The notes beneath the pieces were generated by a model. That model was not told the origin of the DNA and did no database searches. It saw only the letters and a list, made by a program, of their open reading frames with translations. Made by a program: the position numbers and the translations under genes. DNA of 64,000 bases from Sepioteuthis lessoniana (lineage: Eukaryota; Mollusca; Cephalopoda; Myopsida; Loliginidae): NCBI GenBank assembly GCA_963585895.1, contig OY757939.1, forward strand, positions 54,655,085-54,719,084, given 5' to 3'. Positions 13,401-27,500 of the stretch are shown one piece after another (positions within the stretch are counted from its first letter, which is position 1; each line of letters starts with the position of its first letter).

Positions 13401-15492
13401 TAAACCAAAAATGTCAAGAGGGACCCTAGGGTACATGTTCCAGTGGTCTGCCATTCAGATCTGAATGGACTCTGGCTGACTGACTCTTTAGCTCTAGTGA
13501 CATTCTTGGGTGTTCAGATTGTTATTAGAACCCGATATGGTGAGGAATCCGTTGCCTTACTATCCTCACAGGTGTCATGATCTTCAAAGTTCTTGACCAA
13601 ATTGAAAATCTGTTTGGAAATGTGTTCAAATTAAACTTCCTTCTGTATCTTATTTGAACAATCTTAAAAGACTTAGTTCTGTAATATGTCTATGCAAAAG
13701 ATCTGCTCTGTCATCCAAGGCATGAACTTTTTATATTTGTTCAAATATAACAAAATGTTAATTATTTGCCAGCAATAATCTGAAAATAGAAAGAATAAAG
13801 TCAACAGGGAAGATTTGAGAGGCTGCTGCTTGTTTCAGCAATTGTGAAACATCCTGTGTCTGATTGGCTGTGTTGTTTCTTGGCAATAGTGATGTAGAAA
13901 TAGGGATTTTCTGGCTGAAATTTAGGCTGCCTTTGAATATTTACTTCTAGGTTGGTGCACAAATACCATTTCTAAGGTTTATTAAACATTTCTTTTATTT
14001 CTTTATTGGTCTGGCATTCAATATTTTCCACATTGCTGGCCAAAATACACTTCAATTTCTTTCTTGTTCTCACGCTTCTTCTCCATGTTAGTCTGAATCA
14101 TTTGACAATTTTGTCTTCTCATTCACGTGAAGGTCTTCTAATTAGTGATTTTGGGGCTCTTGGATACAACTCAACAACTGCATGGTTCCACCTGTGAACT
14201 TTGTGACGTGTCTGGTCCTGTGGAACTTTCTTTTATATTCTTGGATAATTATTAAAATTTTTTTACTTTATTATAAGAACGTAACAAATTGTAACCAAAT
14301 GTTCATGGTTTTGTGTGTAATTTTTTATACAAAAAATCCATTGCAGATTAAAACACATGGAAATGTTGGTGAACGACTACAATATTTTGATGATGATGAT
14401 AAGCATGACTTGAAGAAACTTGTAAGTATTTAATCAATTGTTACAGTTTTGATTTCATGAATGAAGATTCATTAAGGTTTTCTTAAATTGGTGCAGGCAA
14501 TCTGGTAACTGATGAGGCCTATGTGAGATAGGTAGGACCTGCCACTATGGTTGCAAGAGAAGGTTTTAGAATTTCTTGGTTCTCTTGCAGCACTGTGTTT
14601 TTATGGCCCTACATCTTTTCCTTCCTGTCCTGTCAGCTGTATCTGTAGAATATATTGACTGCACCTCTGTAGAGGAGTAAAACCCTCTTCCCAACAAGTC
14701 CATCTGTTAGCTGTGGGTGGCGACTCATAATGCTGTCGGCTTAGCAGTTTGTGATCCGGCAAATCACCACTTTGGCCCTTACTTGGCTAGATAAGCAGTT
14801 AGTAAAGCTTGATTTAATCAGTTGGCTAAAACCTTAGCACTTATATGATTGTCCTGACTTTATTCTTCAAATTGCTCTTGTGGCAGACATGTACCAAACC
14901 CTATTTTATCTTAAAGGTGCTAGAGGATGGTGACTAAGAATAAATTGTGTTGAGATAGCAATACTTAAAACCATTTGACTGTGTACAAACAAATGAGCTC
15001 TAACTTGTTTAAAAAATTACCTACAAACTAATTACCTACAAACAGGATTTGGCATTAAATAACCATCAAGGGTTGATATGCCATTAAACTAAATAATCTA
15101 GCCTAACAAAATTATATTAGATAGGAATACTCGATAAGTAAATAGTAATACTCGATTGTAAATAGTAATACTTGAAACTGTTTAACTGTGTGCAAACAAA
15201 TGAACTCTAACTCATTTTGTTGAAGGTGACCTGAAGGCTCCCTTTTCAATAGCTACTATACCTAGGTGTAGGGGAGGGCACTACTCCATTCCCTGGATTG
15301 CTCTGCTTACCCTTGATCCTTATTTTATTATGCTGAGTGTTAAGCAAGGCAGCATCAAGTACCATTTTTTGAGTTTTGGTATAACTCAACCTGGGATTGA
15401 ACCCCAGTCTCCCGGACCATTAGTGAACACTCTACTCATTAGGCCATTAGCCCGAAAATAAAGCTACCTACAAACTGTTCACTTACTTACAA

Positions 15493-15586
<94 letters not shown>

Positions 15587-16828
15587 TATTCCTCCACATG
15601 AGCAGGATGTGACACAAGATCAATTTTTTAAGCAGAATTTAACAGGTTTGAAATCAGAATTTTCCTTCTCCTAGACTGATTGCCATGCTAAGACTGAAGA
15701 GTCAGTCTGCCCTACTATTTACCCATAATAGTGGAGGGAGAATAATTGGATTCCCAAGGGTATGATTGCTATGTGACAATACAAACCGTCTTGTCCAGGA
15801 TTTGAACTAGGGTTACCATGTCAGTTTCCTACGATGGTATCCATTACACCACAAATGCTGCCTCATGTGCATATATATGTATGGTTGCATGTTGACTATG
15901 GGTTTAGATGTATATGTATATGCATTCACAACTTTTAAGTCAGTGTACATGAGCCCAACAACAAATCATTTATTCAAAGATGTTAGATTTCAAATTGACT
16001 TGTGAGATGACAATGTCAAGACATTGAAATTGAATTTCAGCTGCAAAGTTTAGACAACATAGTTCAAGATAAAATAATTAACAAAAGAATATTGTATGCT
16101 ATGGTAAAATCTGACACTGGTTCCTTTAAATCAATTTACAATCTTACTTCAAGATTTGTGCCATTATTGATGCCGGTGACCAATTTTAATGAGATGATGT
16201 TATTCTGATCTACACTGTGGGAGCCTTTCCATTTCTTTGTGATGTATTAAGTCGTCATCTTTCACGACTGTTAATAGTGTTTCTTTATATCATTTGAACT
16301 TTCCCTGAATTTTCAGAATGTTTGTAACATCTGCAGTAGGGTCTGTTTATCTAAAGCCAGATTTACTAAAGAACCAAGTCTCTAGCTTAAAGTTAAATGC
16401 ATCACCAACTAATCGGATATAAGATCTCATGACAGCAAACAATTGCAAGCTGATTTTATACAGGTCTTTCTGCAGCAGCTTACTGGAAATTTGTGTCAAT
16501 TCTCTGACAAAGTATGTGGATCTTCAGCAGATCTAAGAAGCCATATGAGAGTGTTTCGAGTTAATGTTATTGCCAAAATCTTTTACTTACCACATGTTGT
16601 AGCAGAGGCTGCAAAGATGTGTGCCATTAAGCATTCTTGGTGGAATTGAGGAGATGGTCTTCTGTAAAGAAATGGCAGTCTCTACGTATATATTCAATGT
16701 TTTAAAACTTTAAAATGATGATTTTAAATCCATCAATAAAAACAAATTAAAAAGTAGATTTGATACATTTGTGATGTGGTAACAATTGTATTATCTTTAA
16801 CAACTTAATGCTATCTGAACTTTCCTAG

Positions 16829-16884
<56 letters not shown>

Positions 16885-17849
16885 TTAATTTTATTCATTT
16901 TATATATATTACTTTTATTCATTTTATATATATTAATTTTATTCATTTTATATATATATATATATGTTTAATGAAATTTGTATCAACAAAGAAATGCTGC
17001 CAAAATATACATATTTTAAACATTATATATATATATATAATGTTTAAAATCTATTACAAAAGTGATGTAACTTTTGTTTTAGCATATGACCACTATGTAA
17101 GAGCATCATAAGCCATAATCTTCAACGGTAAAGACACTCTCACATAGTGGTAATATGCTAAAACAAAAGTTACATCACTTTTGTAATAGATCCTCCCCTG
17201 ATGATGGCCCAAAGTTGGGCAGAAAGTACTAGAGATACATACAATTATGGACAATACATAAATCAATTTCCCCTGAATACGATAAAAGCAATACGGGAAT
17301 TCGGATGGATCCAGAAGAAAATATGTAGACATAAAATGTCTATGTTTAATGAAATTTGTGTCAAATATATAATGTTATAAACCCTTAAAATAACTAGAAG
17401 TGATATAATTATGGTATCTGGTTTAGAAGAAAATTTATCAAAAAATTGGTTGGGGGCATTATTGTATATCTTGATAAAAATGCTGTGTTATTTTATATGT
17501 AATCTATTGCTGCCCGTAGTGTAATGGTTATCGTCGTAGGAAATGGACACGGTGACACGAGTTCAAATCCTGGACGAGACTGATTGCATTTCACATAGCA
17601 CTAATACCCTTGGGAAAGCTATGAATCCAATTATTCTCCCTCCAGCTATGGGTAAATAGTAGGGCAGACTAGGTTCTTCAGCTCTTGGTGAGGCAACTAG
17701 TCTAGGAGAAGGAAAACTCTGAATTCAAACCTGTTAAACTTCGCTTAAAAATTGACCTTGTGTCATATCCTGCCCGAGTGGAGGGGTTGGTAAATAAGGG
17801 TAATCTATTTATTAAAACTTTTGTAAATATATGTGACCACTAAAATATT

Positions 17850-17891
<42 letters not shown>

Positions 17892-20800
17892 AATATATAA
17901 ATAATGTTATAAACCCTTAAAATGACTAGAAGTGATATAATTATGGTATCTGGTTTAGAAGAAAATTTACTAAAAAATTGGTAGGGGCCTTATTGTATAT
18001 CTTGATAAAAACGCTGTGTTATATATATATATATATATATATAAATAATGTTATAAACCCTTAAAATGACTAGAAGTGATATAGTTATGGTATCTGGTTT
18101 AGAAGAAAATTTACTAAAAAATTTGTAGGGGCATTATTGTATATCTTGATAAAAACGCTGTGTTATTTTATATTTAATCTATTTATTAAAATTTTTGGAA
18201 ATATATGTGACCACTGAAACATTGATATAAATATATATATATATATCTTTTCAGGTACAACGTGAAAAAATGAGTTCAGCTGAGGATCAAAATAGCATGT
18301 TTTCTCGTCTTGCTGGAAGAGTAAGTGTTTTTTTTTTCTTATTGTTTACTAATATCAATTATTATTTGCACTTGTAGAAATTCCTTGGAATATAAACATA
18401 ATAATTACACAGATTCAAACTATAAATAAGACACAAGTCATATATATATAGGATAAATAGGATTTGGCATTAAATAACCATCAAGTGTTGATATGCCATT
18501 AAACCAAATCACCTGACTTATAAATAACTAAATAGTATCACTGCTATTCTTCTGCAAGCATGGTTTTGGCATTGAATAACAAAGTTATAACCAAACCTAT
18601 AAATAACAATAGGGGTGTCCTTGTTGTGTAATGGTTAAAGTGCTGGCCTGTGGAATCGTAGTGAGTGAGTTCAATCTCCAGTCTCGCTATTACGTTCACT
18701 TTCAGACAGATACCCTTGGGAAAGGTATGAACTCCCTTATCCTCCCAGCTATGAGTTAAATAGCATCACTTCTGTTCTTCTAGAAGGATGGCTTTGGCAT
18801 TAGATAACCCACAAAGGTTGATATCCCATAAAGCAACGAAACCTAAACCTGTAAATAACATTTTTATTTTCAAAATTGAAGAACACATATACCTAACAAA
18901 AATATATTAATTATAACCTTACAATAACCCCCCCCCTCAAACTTGAATAAAAAAAGAAAATTGAAGATTCAGTTTGGTAAAGTAAATACCTCACTTTTAT
19001 AGGTAAATATATTTATCTTATTTTAGGGAAAAGATTTAGTTACCTTTTCAGGTGGGTGGCTCAATTTACAATAAGATTAATGTTACCAGTTTGTGAGAAT
19101 GTCAAGGTTGATACCAATACTATTATCCTTATCAATGCATGCTGACTACATGGATTCGCTTGACTCTCTCTTCCTATCTATTCCTATTGGTCATTGCTCT
19201 TGGTAAGTTCTCTGGACAGCATTCAGTGTTCACACAGTCGATGAATATAAGTTTTTGCTGGTCATCCAACACTGATGTGTCCATGTGTAGGAGTTGGTAG
19301 AAGAATGTCGCTTATGAGTTCATCTTTACGCCAGCTGTGCCCAGCACTTTGATGGTTTGTGAAATAGGAGGTAAGCAGTTGCACAGTTGCTTTTTTATGG
19401 GGGTGCTGCTTCTAGGATTTTTTCAAAACAGCATGCAGCATTTTTTTGTAGTTCCTATCTAGCTATTTCTCCAGGTATTTTATTAGGGTCCAAGTGGTGC
19501 AAACATACAGTAGTACTAACACATTAACAGCTTGGAAGAATTCCTGTTTTATTCTATCAGAGAGGTCAGTTTTCCATATGGTCGTTAACCTGCCAAGAGC
19601 AGTTCATGCCTTTTCTATGCCTATGCTGACATCACTTTTAGTTGATGAGATATTGCTACCAATATCTAAACATTATTCCAACTTAAAACTTGACTCCATT
19701 ACACATTTACCATTTTGAACTTCACTGAACATCCTAAAAAAAACAGGTGGAGAAACACTGCTCTAGACGGCATCCAGTGTCTAAACAGAGCTGATGATTG
19801 TAAGTTTTTGTAGGTTGGTCAACACATCTGCATCCATGTAGAGGAGTCCATAAGAGACCATCACTTACAAGTGTGTCCTTACTTGACCAGCAGTGACCAG
19901 TATGTCTTACTTGTCTTACTTGGATGGTTTATGGAACTAACTGAGAATATTTATAAAAGCCATCAACAAAACAATTACAGATTAAAAGAAAAGAGGCTAT
20001 TAAAAAGATAAGGTTGAAAATGAATAACAAGAACCCAGTCTTCCCTACTATTTACTCAAAGCTGGTGAGGAGGTAGAAGTGATTCATGCCTTTTCCAAGG
20101 GTATTAGTATCCAAGATTTTAACTCTGGTTGCTGTTTTAAACCTGTGCCCAGAGATTGAACTTGAGAATTTGTATTTAGCTAAAGCATTTCCTTTTGAGG
20201 GATAGAAGAAAAGGGTCTTATATTCGTCCCTGCCTCTCACCAGGCAGGATTTGACACAGTCTTTTTTATAGTAGGGAACAAGAAAAGGGTCTTGCTGCAA
20301 TTTGAAGTTGATCATCTAACCTTTACTGAAAGTACAATAAAACCTTAATGGTTAAATGATACCAAAAAAACCATTAAATTCAAATTACACATTTTTTCCT
20401 GTTAAAACAATAATACCAAAAAACCATTAAATTCAAATTACACATTTTTTCCTGTTAAAACAATAATACCAAAAAACCATTAAATTCAAATTACACATAA
20501 AAACCATTAAATTCAAATTACACATTTTTTTTCCTGTTAAAACTCTGGCCAAGGATTGAACTTCCAGGTAGACTCTAACTAGAAGCTTCTAACTAACATC
20601 TGTGGAACAATTCAGCAACTATTTTTAAGAGCCTTAAACCTAATGTCATTTTAGTTGTCTAAATTTCCGAGACGAAGCTTGTTGATTTTTATCATTAAGG
20701 TTTTTCGGACTATTGTCTTCATCTTTATTGTTATTTCCACAACGTTTCGGCCGATATGTCCTCCAGCCTTCTTCAGGTGTTTGCGTTGGTTCCCTGAGCT

Positions 20801-21515
20801 TCTAAGGAGACAATCATCTGAAAGTTGCAGGTTCAGTCCTCACTACAGGCGAGTAACAATACAGGAATACTTAACACTTGTACCCGGTTATGGCTAACGG
20901 AATTAGAACAGGCAACCCCTGTGGTTTCAATAAAGGACATAGTTTGAAGTTGCGTGAAGGTTCCCGAGTTCGACAAACACCTGAAGAAGGCCGGAGGACA
21001 TATCGGCCGAAATGTTGTGGAAATAACAATAAAGATGAAGACAATAGTCTGAAAAACCTTAATGATAATAATGTCATTTTGTCTGCCTTTTCAACCAATG
21101 CATCTAAGTTTGTATTTTTAAAAAATCTATTTTTGCTTTGTTTCATTTAATCTATATTAATAATTAAGAAGTTTTTCTTCTAGATAGGCAAACATTTTAA
21201 TGTAGAGATAAGCAAATTCATATTAATAATTTGAAAGAATTTATTTGATGTAGAGAGATTGAATTTGATATACTATGTTTTGTCCAGAATAGAGATAATT
21301 GCATTTTGTCTGGAGGAGAATTCAGAGACTATTTTTCTTTCTTTGTTTTTAATGGCATATCAACTTTTGTGAGTTATTCAATGCCAAAACCATCCTTGTG
21401 AGAAGAACAGTAATGGTACTGTTTAACCCATATTGAATGGAATAAATAAGTTTATACATTTCCCGAGTGTATTAATCTGAACTCACTACAATGTCACAGT
21501 TCAGCATGTTAGTCA

Positions 21516-21597
<82 letters not shown>

Positions 21598-24500
21598 TTA
21601 TGCACATGTATAGGTACATTTTGGTTTGGTGTCTTTGTTTAATGGCATATCAACCTTCATGATTTATCTAATGCCAAAGCCATTCTTGTAGAAGAACAGT
21701 AGTGGTACTATTTAACCTATAGCTGGAGGAAATAAGGGAATTTGTACCTTTTCCAAGGGCATTAGTCTGAAAGTGAATGTAATAGTATGACTGGAATTTG
21801 CACTCACTCATTCACTATGATGTCATGGTCCAGCTCAGACCATTTTTAATACCTTAATTTGATTTTGTCTGCCTCTTCAAACTGACCATCTATGTTTATA
21901 TATATTTTTTTCAATCTGTTATTAATTTTTTGATCCAGTGCTCTCTTCTTAATCAATGGCTTTCATTCTGTGTTCACTTTGTCCTTTGATTCATTTATTA
22001 CTGCTGTAAAAAGACCGGCTCATTGTCTAAGTGGTTAGAGTGTTCGCCAATTGTCCGGTAGACCTAGGTTCAATCCCAGGTCGCGTCATACCAAAGACTT
22101 TAAAAATGGTACTTGATACCTCCTTGCTTAACACTCAGCAATATAAGGTACATATCAAATTAATAATAATGGGCCTTTCATGTCCCAGAAAACTGTCAGC
22201 ATGACTTTCTTTACTGATTGCTGCACCCGGAGCTTGTTCCATGGACTGTCTTTTTGATTTAGGCTTGTAGTAACAAACCCATGTTTAGTCCATTTATAAA
22301 GATTTTTTTTACTAAAACATGCTTCTCCATACACAGCACACATTCTTCTATAAATTGCATGGTTTGCACTTCTCAACCACCAACAATTTGATGACAGACC
22401 TCTGTTCAAACCTGGAGCACTCTGTTTAGTTTGCTGCCATTTTGAATTGCCTTAAAAGAAATATGTTTGCTAGATTGAATTAATTTTTGCTATCAATCAA
22501 TTCCAAACAATGCAGAGTATACATTTATGAAAAAAAATTCTAAAAAAAAATTATTTTCATATTTTTTTTTTTTTTTTTTTTTTTTTCAAAAAATTACGCT
22601 TCATTATTGAACATCCCTTGTAGTCTTCTTAAAATTAGGAAATATACTGAACATTATATACATATTTACCAACCCCTTCGCTCGGGCAGGATATGACACA
22701 AGATCAATTTTTAAGCAAAGTTTAACAGGTTTGAATTCAGAGTTTTCCTTCTCCTAGACTAGTTGCCTCACCAAGGCTGAAGAACCTAGTCTGCCCTACT
22801 ATTTACCCATAGCTGGAGGGAGAATAATTGGATTCATACCTTTCCCTAGGGTATTAGTGCTATGTGAAATGCAATCAGTCTCGTCCAGGATTTGAACTCA
22901 TGTTGCTGTGTCCATTTCCTACGATGATAACCATTACACCACGGGCACCTCCTAATTATACTGAACATTATATAAGTTGGCCAGCTGTAGTTGAGGGCGA
23001 CCTGAAGGCTCCCATTTCAATAGTTACTATACTGAGGTATAGGGGAGGGCGCTACTCCTTTCCCTGGATTGCTCCTCTTACCCTTGATACATACCTGACA
23101 ATGCTTGTGTTAAGCAAGGAGGCATCAAGTACCATTTTTTGAATCTTTGGTATGACTCAACATGGGATTAAGACAAAATTGAACCAAAGTTCTGTTATAA
23201 AAATCAACAATAATAAGATGGAGTAAAACTAGTTATAAAACAATATTGTAAATTTTTTCTATCTATATAACCGGACAATGGCCTGGGAGACCTGGGTTTA
23301 ATCTCCAGTTCGAGTCATACCAAAGACTCAAAAAATGGTACTTGATGCCTCCTTTCTTAACACTCAGCATTATAAGGTATGGATCAAGGGTAAAGTGGAG
23401 AAATCCAGGGAAAGGAGTAGCGGCCTCCCCTACACTTTGGTGTAGTAGCTATCGAAAAGGGAGCCTTCAGGTCACCCTCGACAATGTTTCGCCAACTTAC
23501 TTTTATATAACCAACTCTTCAGCTACAAGCAGGATGTAACATATGGTCAATTTTTAAGCTGAGTACAGTTGTGGCCCAGGAGACCTGGGTTCACTCCCAG
23601 GTCAAGTCGTACCAAAGACTCAAAAAATGGTTCTTGATGCCTCCTTGCTTAACAATCAGCATTATAAGGTACAGATCAAGGGTAAAGTAGGTCAATCCTG
23701 GGAAAGGAGTAATGCCCTCCCCTACACGTTGATGTAGTAGCTATCGAAAAGGGAGCCTTCGGGTCACCTTTAACTACAGTCACCAATTTTACTTACTATT
23801 TACAGTTGGTTTAAATAAAAAATTTTTCTTCTCTCTGACTAGCTGCTTAACCAACGCTGAAAATTCTAATCTGCTTTTCTATTTACTCAGAGCTCAGGGG
23901 GATAAGAAAAGGATTCATGTCTTTTCCAAAGGTGTTATTGCAAAGCAAAATGTAAACAGCCTCATCCAGGATTTGAACTTGGTTTGCCAAATCCATTTCT
24001 CACAACAATGACCTTTATGCCATGTACATCTCAATTGTTTTAGGAATTGAAATTTTATTTTCTTGGAAATATCTTTGTATTTTCATTTGGATTAAATTTT
24101 TGTTTTTGTTTTATATAAAATGATGTTTTGTTTCAGTCAGTTGAAAAAACAGATGAAGATTATCAGATTGATGATATATTTGTGTCTCGTGCTGCTCAAA
24201 AAGATTCAGAAGCAAAAACATTTGATCTGCAAAAGGCTCGTGCCATATTTGGTAAGTGTCTAATCTTGACATAAAACTAATTTGATAAGCTTAAAAATTT
24301 ACTGAAACATTTGAATTCAAATCAAAATTAGTTATAACAAAAAAGAAATTTATTTTTGCTTTGTTTCATGTAATCTATATTGATATTCAAAGAGATTGTC
24401 TTCTTGATAGCCAAACAGTTTATCATAGGTTATTCTATTTGTTTGGCATAGAGGTAGAAATATTTTGTTTGGCATAGAGGTGGAAATATTTTGTTTGGGA

Positions 24501-27500
24501 TAGAGATGGAAATATTTTGTTTGGGATAGAGATAGAAATATTTTGTTTGGGATAGAGATAGAAATATTTTGTTTGGGATAGAGAGTGTAATATTTTATCC
24601 TGGATAGAAATTGTATTTTTTTTAATTATGTAAATGGAAACACATTTGACAAATGTTTTGCCAAATATTTTTGATGAGCAAAAGATATAACTTTTTTATT
24701 CTTTAGGTGAAGCATCATTATTATCATTATCAATTTAGACAAATATTTATTTATTTTGTTTGGAATAGAGGTAGAAATATTTTGTTTGGGATAGAGGTAG
24801 AAATATTTTGTTTGGGATAGAGGTAGAAATATTTTGTTTGTCATAGAGAGAAATATTTTGTTTGTGATAGAGGTGGAAATATTTTGTTTGTCATAGCGAT
24901 AGAAATATTTTGTTTGGGATAGAGGTAGAAATATTTTGTTTGTCATAGAGATAGAAATATTTTGTTTTGGATAGAGGCGGAAATATTTTGTTTTGGATAG
25001 AGGCGGAAATATTTTGTTTGTCATAGAGGTAGAAATATTTTGTTTGTCATAGAGATAGAAATATTTTGTTTGGGATAGAGGTGGAAATATTTTGTTTGGG
25101 ATAGAGGTGGAAATATTTTGTTTTGGATAGAGGTGGAAATATTTTGTTTTGGATAGAGGTAGAAATATTTTGTTTGGGATAGAGGTGTAATATTTTATCC
25201 TGGACAGAAATTGTATTTTTTTTAATTACGTAAATGGTAACACATTTGACAAATGTTTTGCCAAATATTTTTGATGAGCAAAAGATATAACTTTTTTCAT
25301 TTTTTAGGTGAAGCATCATTATTATCATTATCAATTTAGACAAATATTTAAAAAAATATTTTTAAATAAACTTTTTTTTCAGTGGATTTTCGTAAAAAAA
25401 AAAAAAATTAAATGTATGAGTCTATTGTGTTACTTTTTAACTTTAACTTGTAAAGCTAATAACCTCTGTCCCATGATAATTGTTACATTTGAGAGTACAG
25501 AATTCACAAACAACTGTAGCTGCAATTATGGGGCAGGTAGTATAGTGTATTAATATCACTATCCCACAACCAAGTCCGCTGGGGCTGTATAATACACCAA
25601 TTGCATCTCTACAGAGAGTTCAACCACCCCCAACGAGTGTCCTGGATGTGACATTAAACAGTCTGATGGTGAAGCTCTAGAAATACTGGAGCTTTGGGGA
25701 ATGCGAGGTACCTCTTCATTGCCTTCACTCTCACGTCCACTATGGCTCGGAGTGGTAACACCCGTCAGGGTCCTATCTATGGATCAAATAGAACTGTTTG
25801 ACATTTATCTGAGTGTAAACAAATGACTTATGCTAAATTGAATTGTTTGAAATAGAACTGTTTGATCATTTAATTGTTTGTAAACAAACAACTGATGTTT
25901 AATTGAAATTGTTAGTGATACATAGCAATACTTGGAACCATTTAACTTTATTGAATTATGCTAAAATGAATTGTTAGAAATAGAACTGTTTGATCATTTA
26001 AAAATGTGTATCTACAAAATAAGTTTACAAATCATATATTTGAAATATATGTAAAAACAGGGTTTGGCATTAAATAACCAACAATGGTTGATTGGCCATA
26101 AAATCAGATCAAACCAAAACTTTGTCTCATGATAATTATATTGAGAATATCAATTTTATATGAAACTTTCACAACAATTATGGGTTGCCCAGTCGGCTGG
26201 GGCTGTAGAATACACTGACTACACCTCTGTAGAGGGGTAAGACCCCCCCCAACGAGTGTCCTGGATATGACACTAAACAGTCTGATGGTGAGGTCCCAGT
26301 AATGCTGGGGCTTTGGGGGATACGGAGCACCCCTTCATTGCCATTGCTCCCAGGTCCACTCTGGCCCGGTGTGGTAGCACCTGATATGGCCCTATCTATG
26401 GGTTAAATAAACTAACTGCATACTTATGCTAAACTGAATATTTTGAAAAAGAAATGTTTTTTGACAATTAAACCATGCTTACAAATGAACTGTGTGCTTG
26501 TGCTAAACTGAATTATTTCAAATAGAACTGTTTTTTGACATTGAAACTGTATTTACACTTAACTGAATTGTTATATATAACTGCTTGAATTGTTTGAAAT
26601 AGAAATGTTTTTGACAATTAAACTGTGTACTCATGCTAAACTGAATTGTTTTAAATAGAACTGATTATTTACATAAAAACGAATTTGGCATTAAATAACC
26701 TACAAAGGTTGATATGCCATAAAACCCACCTAACCGAACCAAACAGGACAGAACTAATACTAGAGTGAGTCAAAGGTTTTTCTATATTTTGGTATATGCT
26801 AGTTTATGGTGTGTTTATTATGTGACCAAAGCAGTTCAAGCTGTTGTAGGTACTTGTTCTGGTTGGTAGTATCTTGGTAGTTGGTATATCAACATGTTAT
26901 GCATTGATTCACACTGTGTATGATTTGAAAGGTAAATAGGTGAATGTGCAATGTAGTCTATTTTGATAAATTTTGAACTGGGCCATAATGTTGTGGAAGC
27001 AACCAAAAACATTAGTTGTGCAAAAAGTGAAGGTTCACTTGATCACAGTACACTAATCAGATGATTCGAGAATTTTGGTCAGGTTGTAAGAACCTTGATG
27101 GTCAGAAAAGGTCAGGTAGGCCTAAAAGTGTGGATTCTGAGGCTGTGCTCCAAGCCATAGAGGCGAATCCAGTGAGTAGCACTTGGAGAGTATCAGGCAA
27201 GCTCAACACCTTATAATCCAGTGTAGTTCATTACCTTCACAACCTTAACAAAAGGATTCAGAGCTGCTGAATTGTGCCTCACTTTATCAAAACATTTGAC
27301 TCACCCTTGTAATATTTTTCAAAAGAATTTTCAGCTTTCAACTTATATTTTACTGAGGTAACTTTTGAACCGTTTTGAACTCTTTCTAGTGATTTACTGT
27401 TTTTGATGAGATTTTAATCAAATGGCAAGATTCTTTAGAATTATTTTAACAGCCAGAAGCTCTTTTTTACACAAATAGACATTATGTAATCTTTGTGTTT

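Larger units (their letters stand above)
20642..21080. mobile_element. Hammerhead-bearing inverted-repeat element with tRNA-like B box
   Basis: Two inverted arms (20642-20780 and about 20975-21080) share CCTGAAGAAGG, GGACATATCGGCCGAAA and GAAATAACAATAAAGATGAA. The centre (20785-20975) contains GCAGGTTCAGTCC, which fits a Pol III B box. The centre plus right arm recurs at 55230-55540. Penelope-type terminal repeats can have this arrangement; no reverse transcriptase is adjacent. Confidence 0.65.

Noticed and set aside
16443-16649. 68-codon frame as a CWF19L2 exon
   Set aside because: Exons D and E already join in phase with continuous family homology; this frame has no family match or splice sites.
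20871-21150. Overlapping frames of about 90 codons on both strands
   Set aside because: They fall in the hammerhead-bearing repeat; the related copy at 55349 has a different length and frame.
24626-25343. - strand frames with KQNIS repeats (132 and 98 codons)
   Set aside because: Product of the 26-bp minisatellite; no independent coding evidence.
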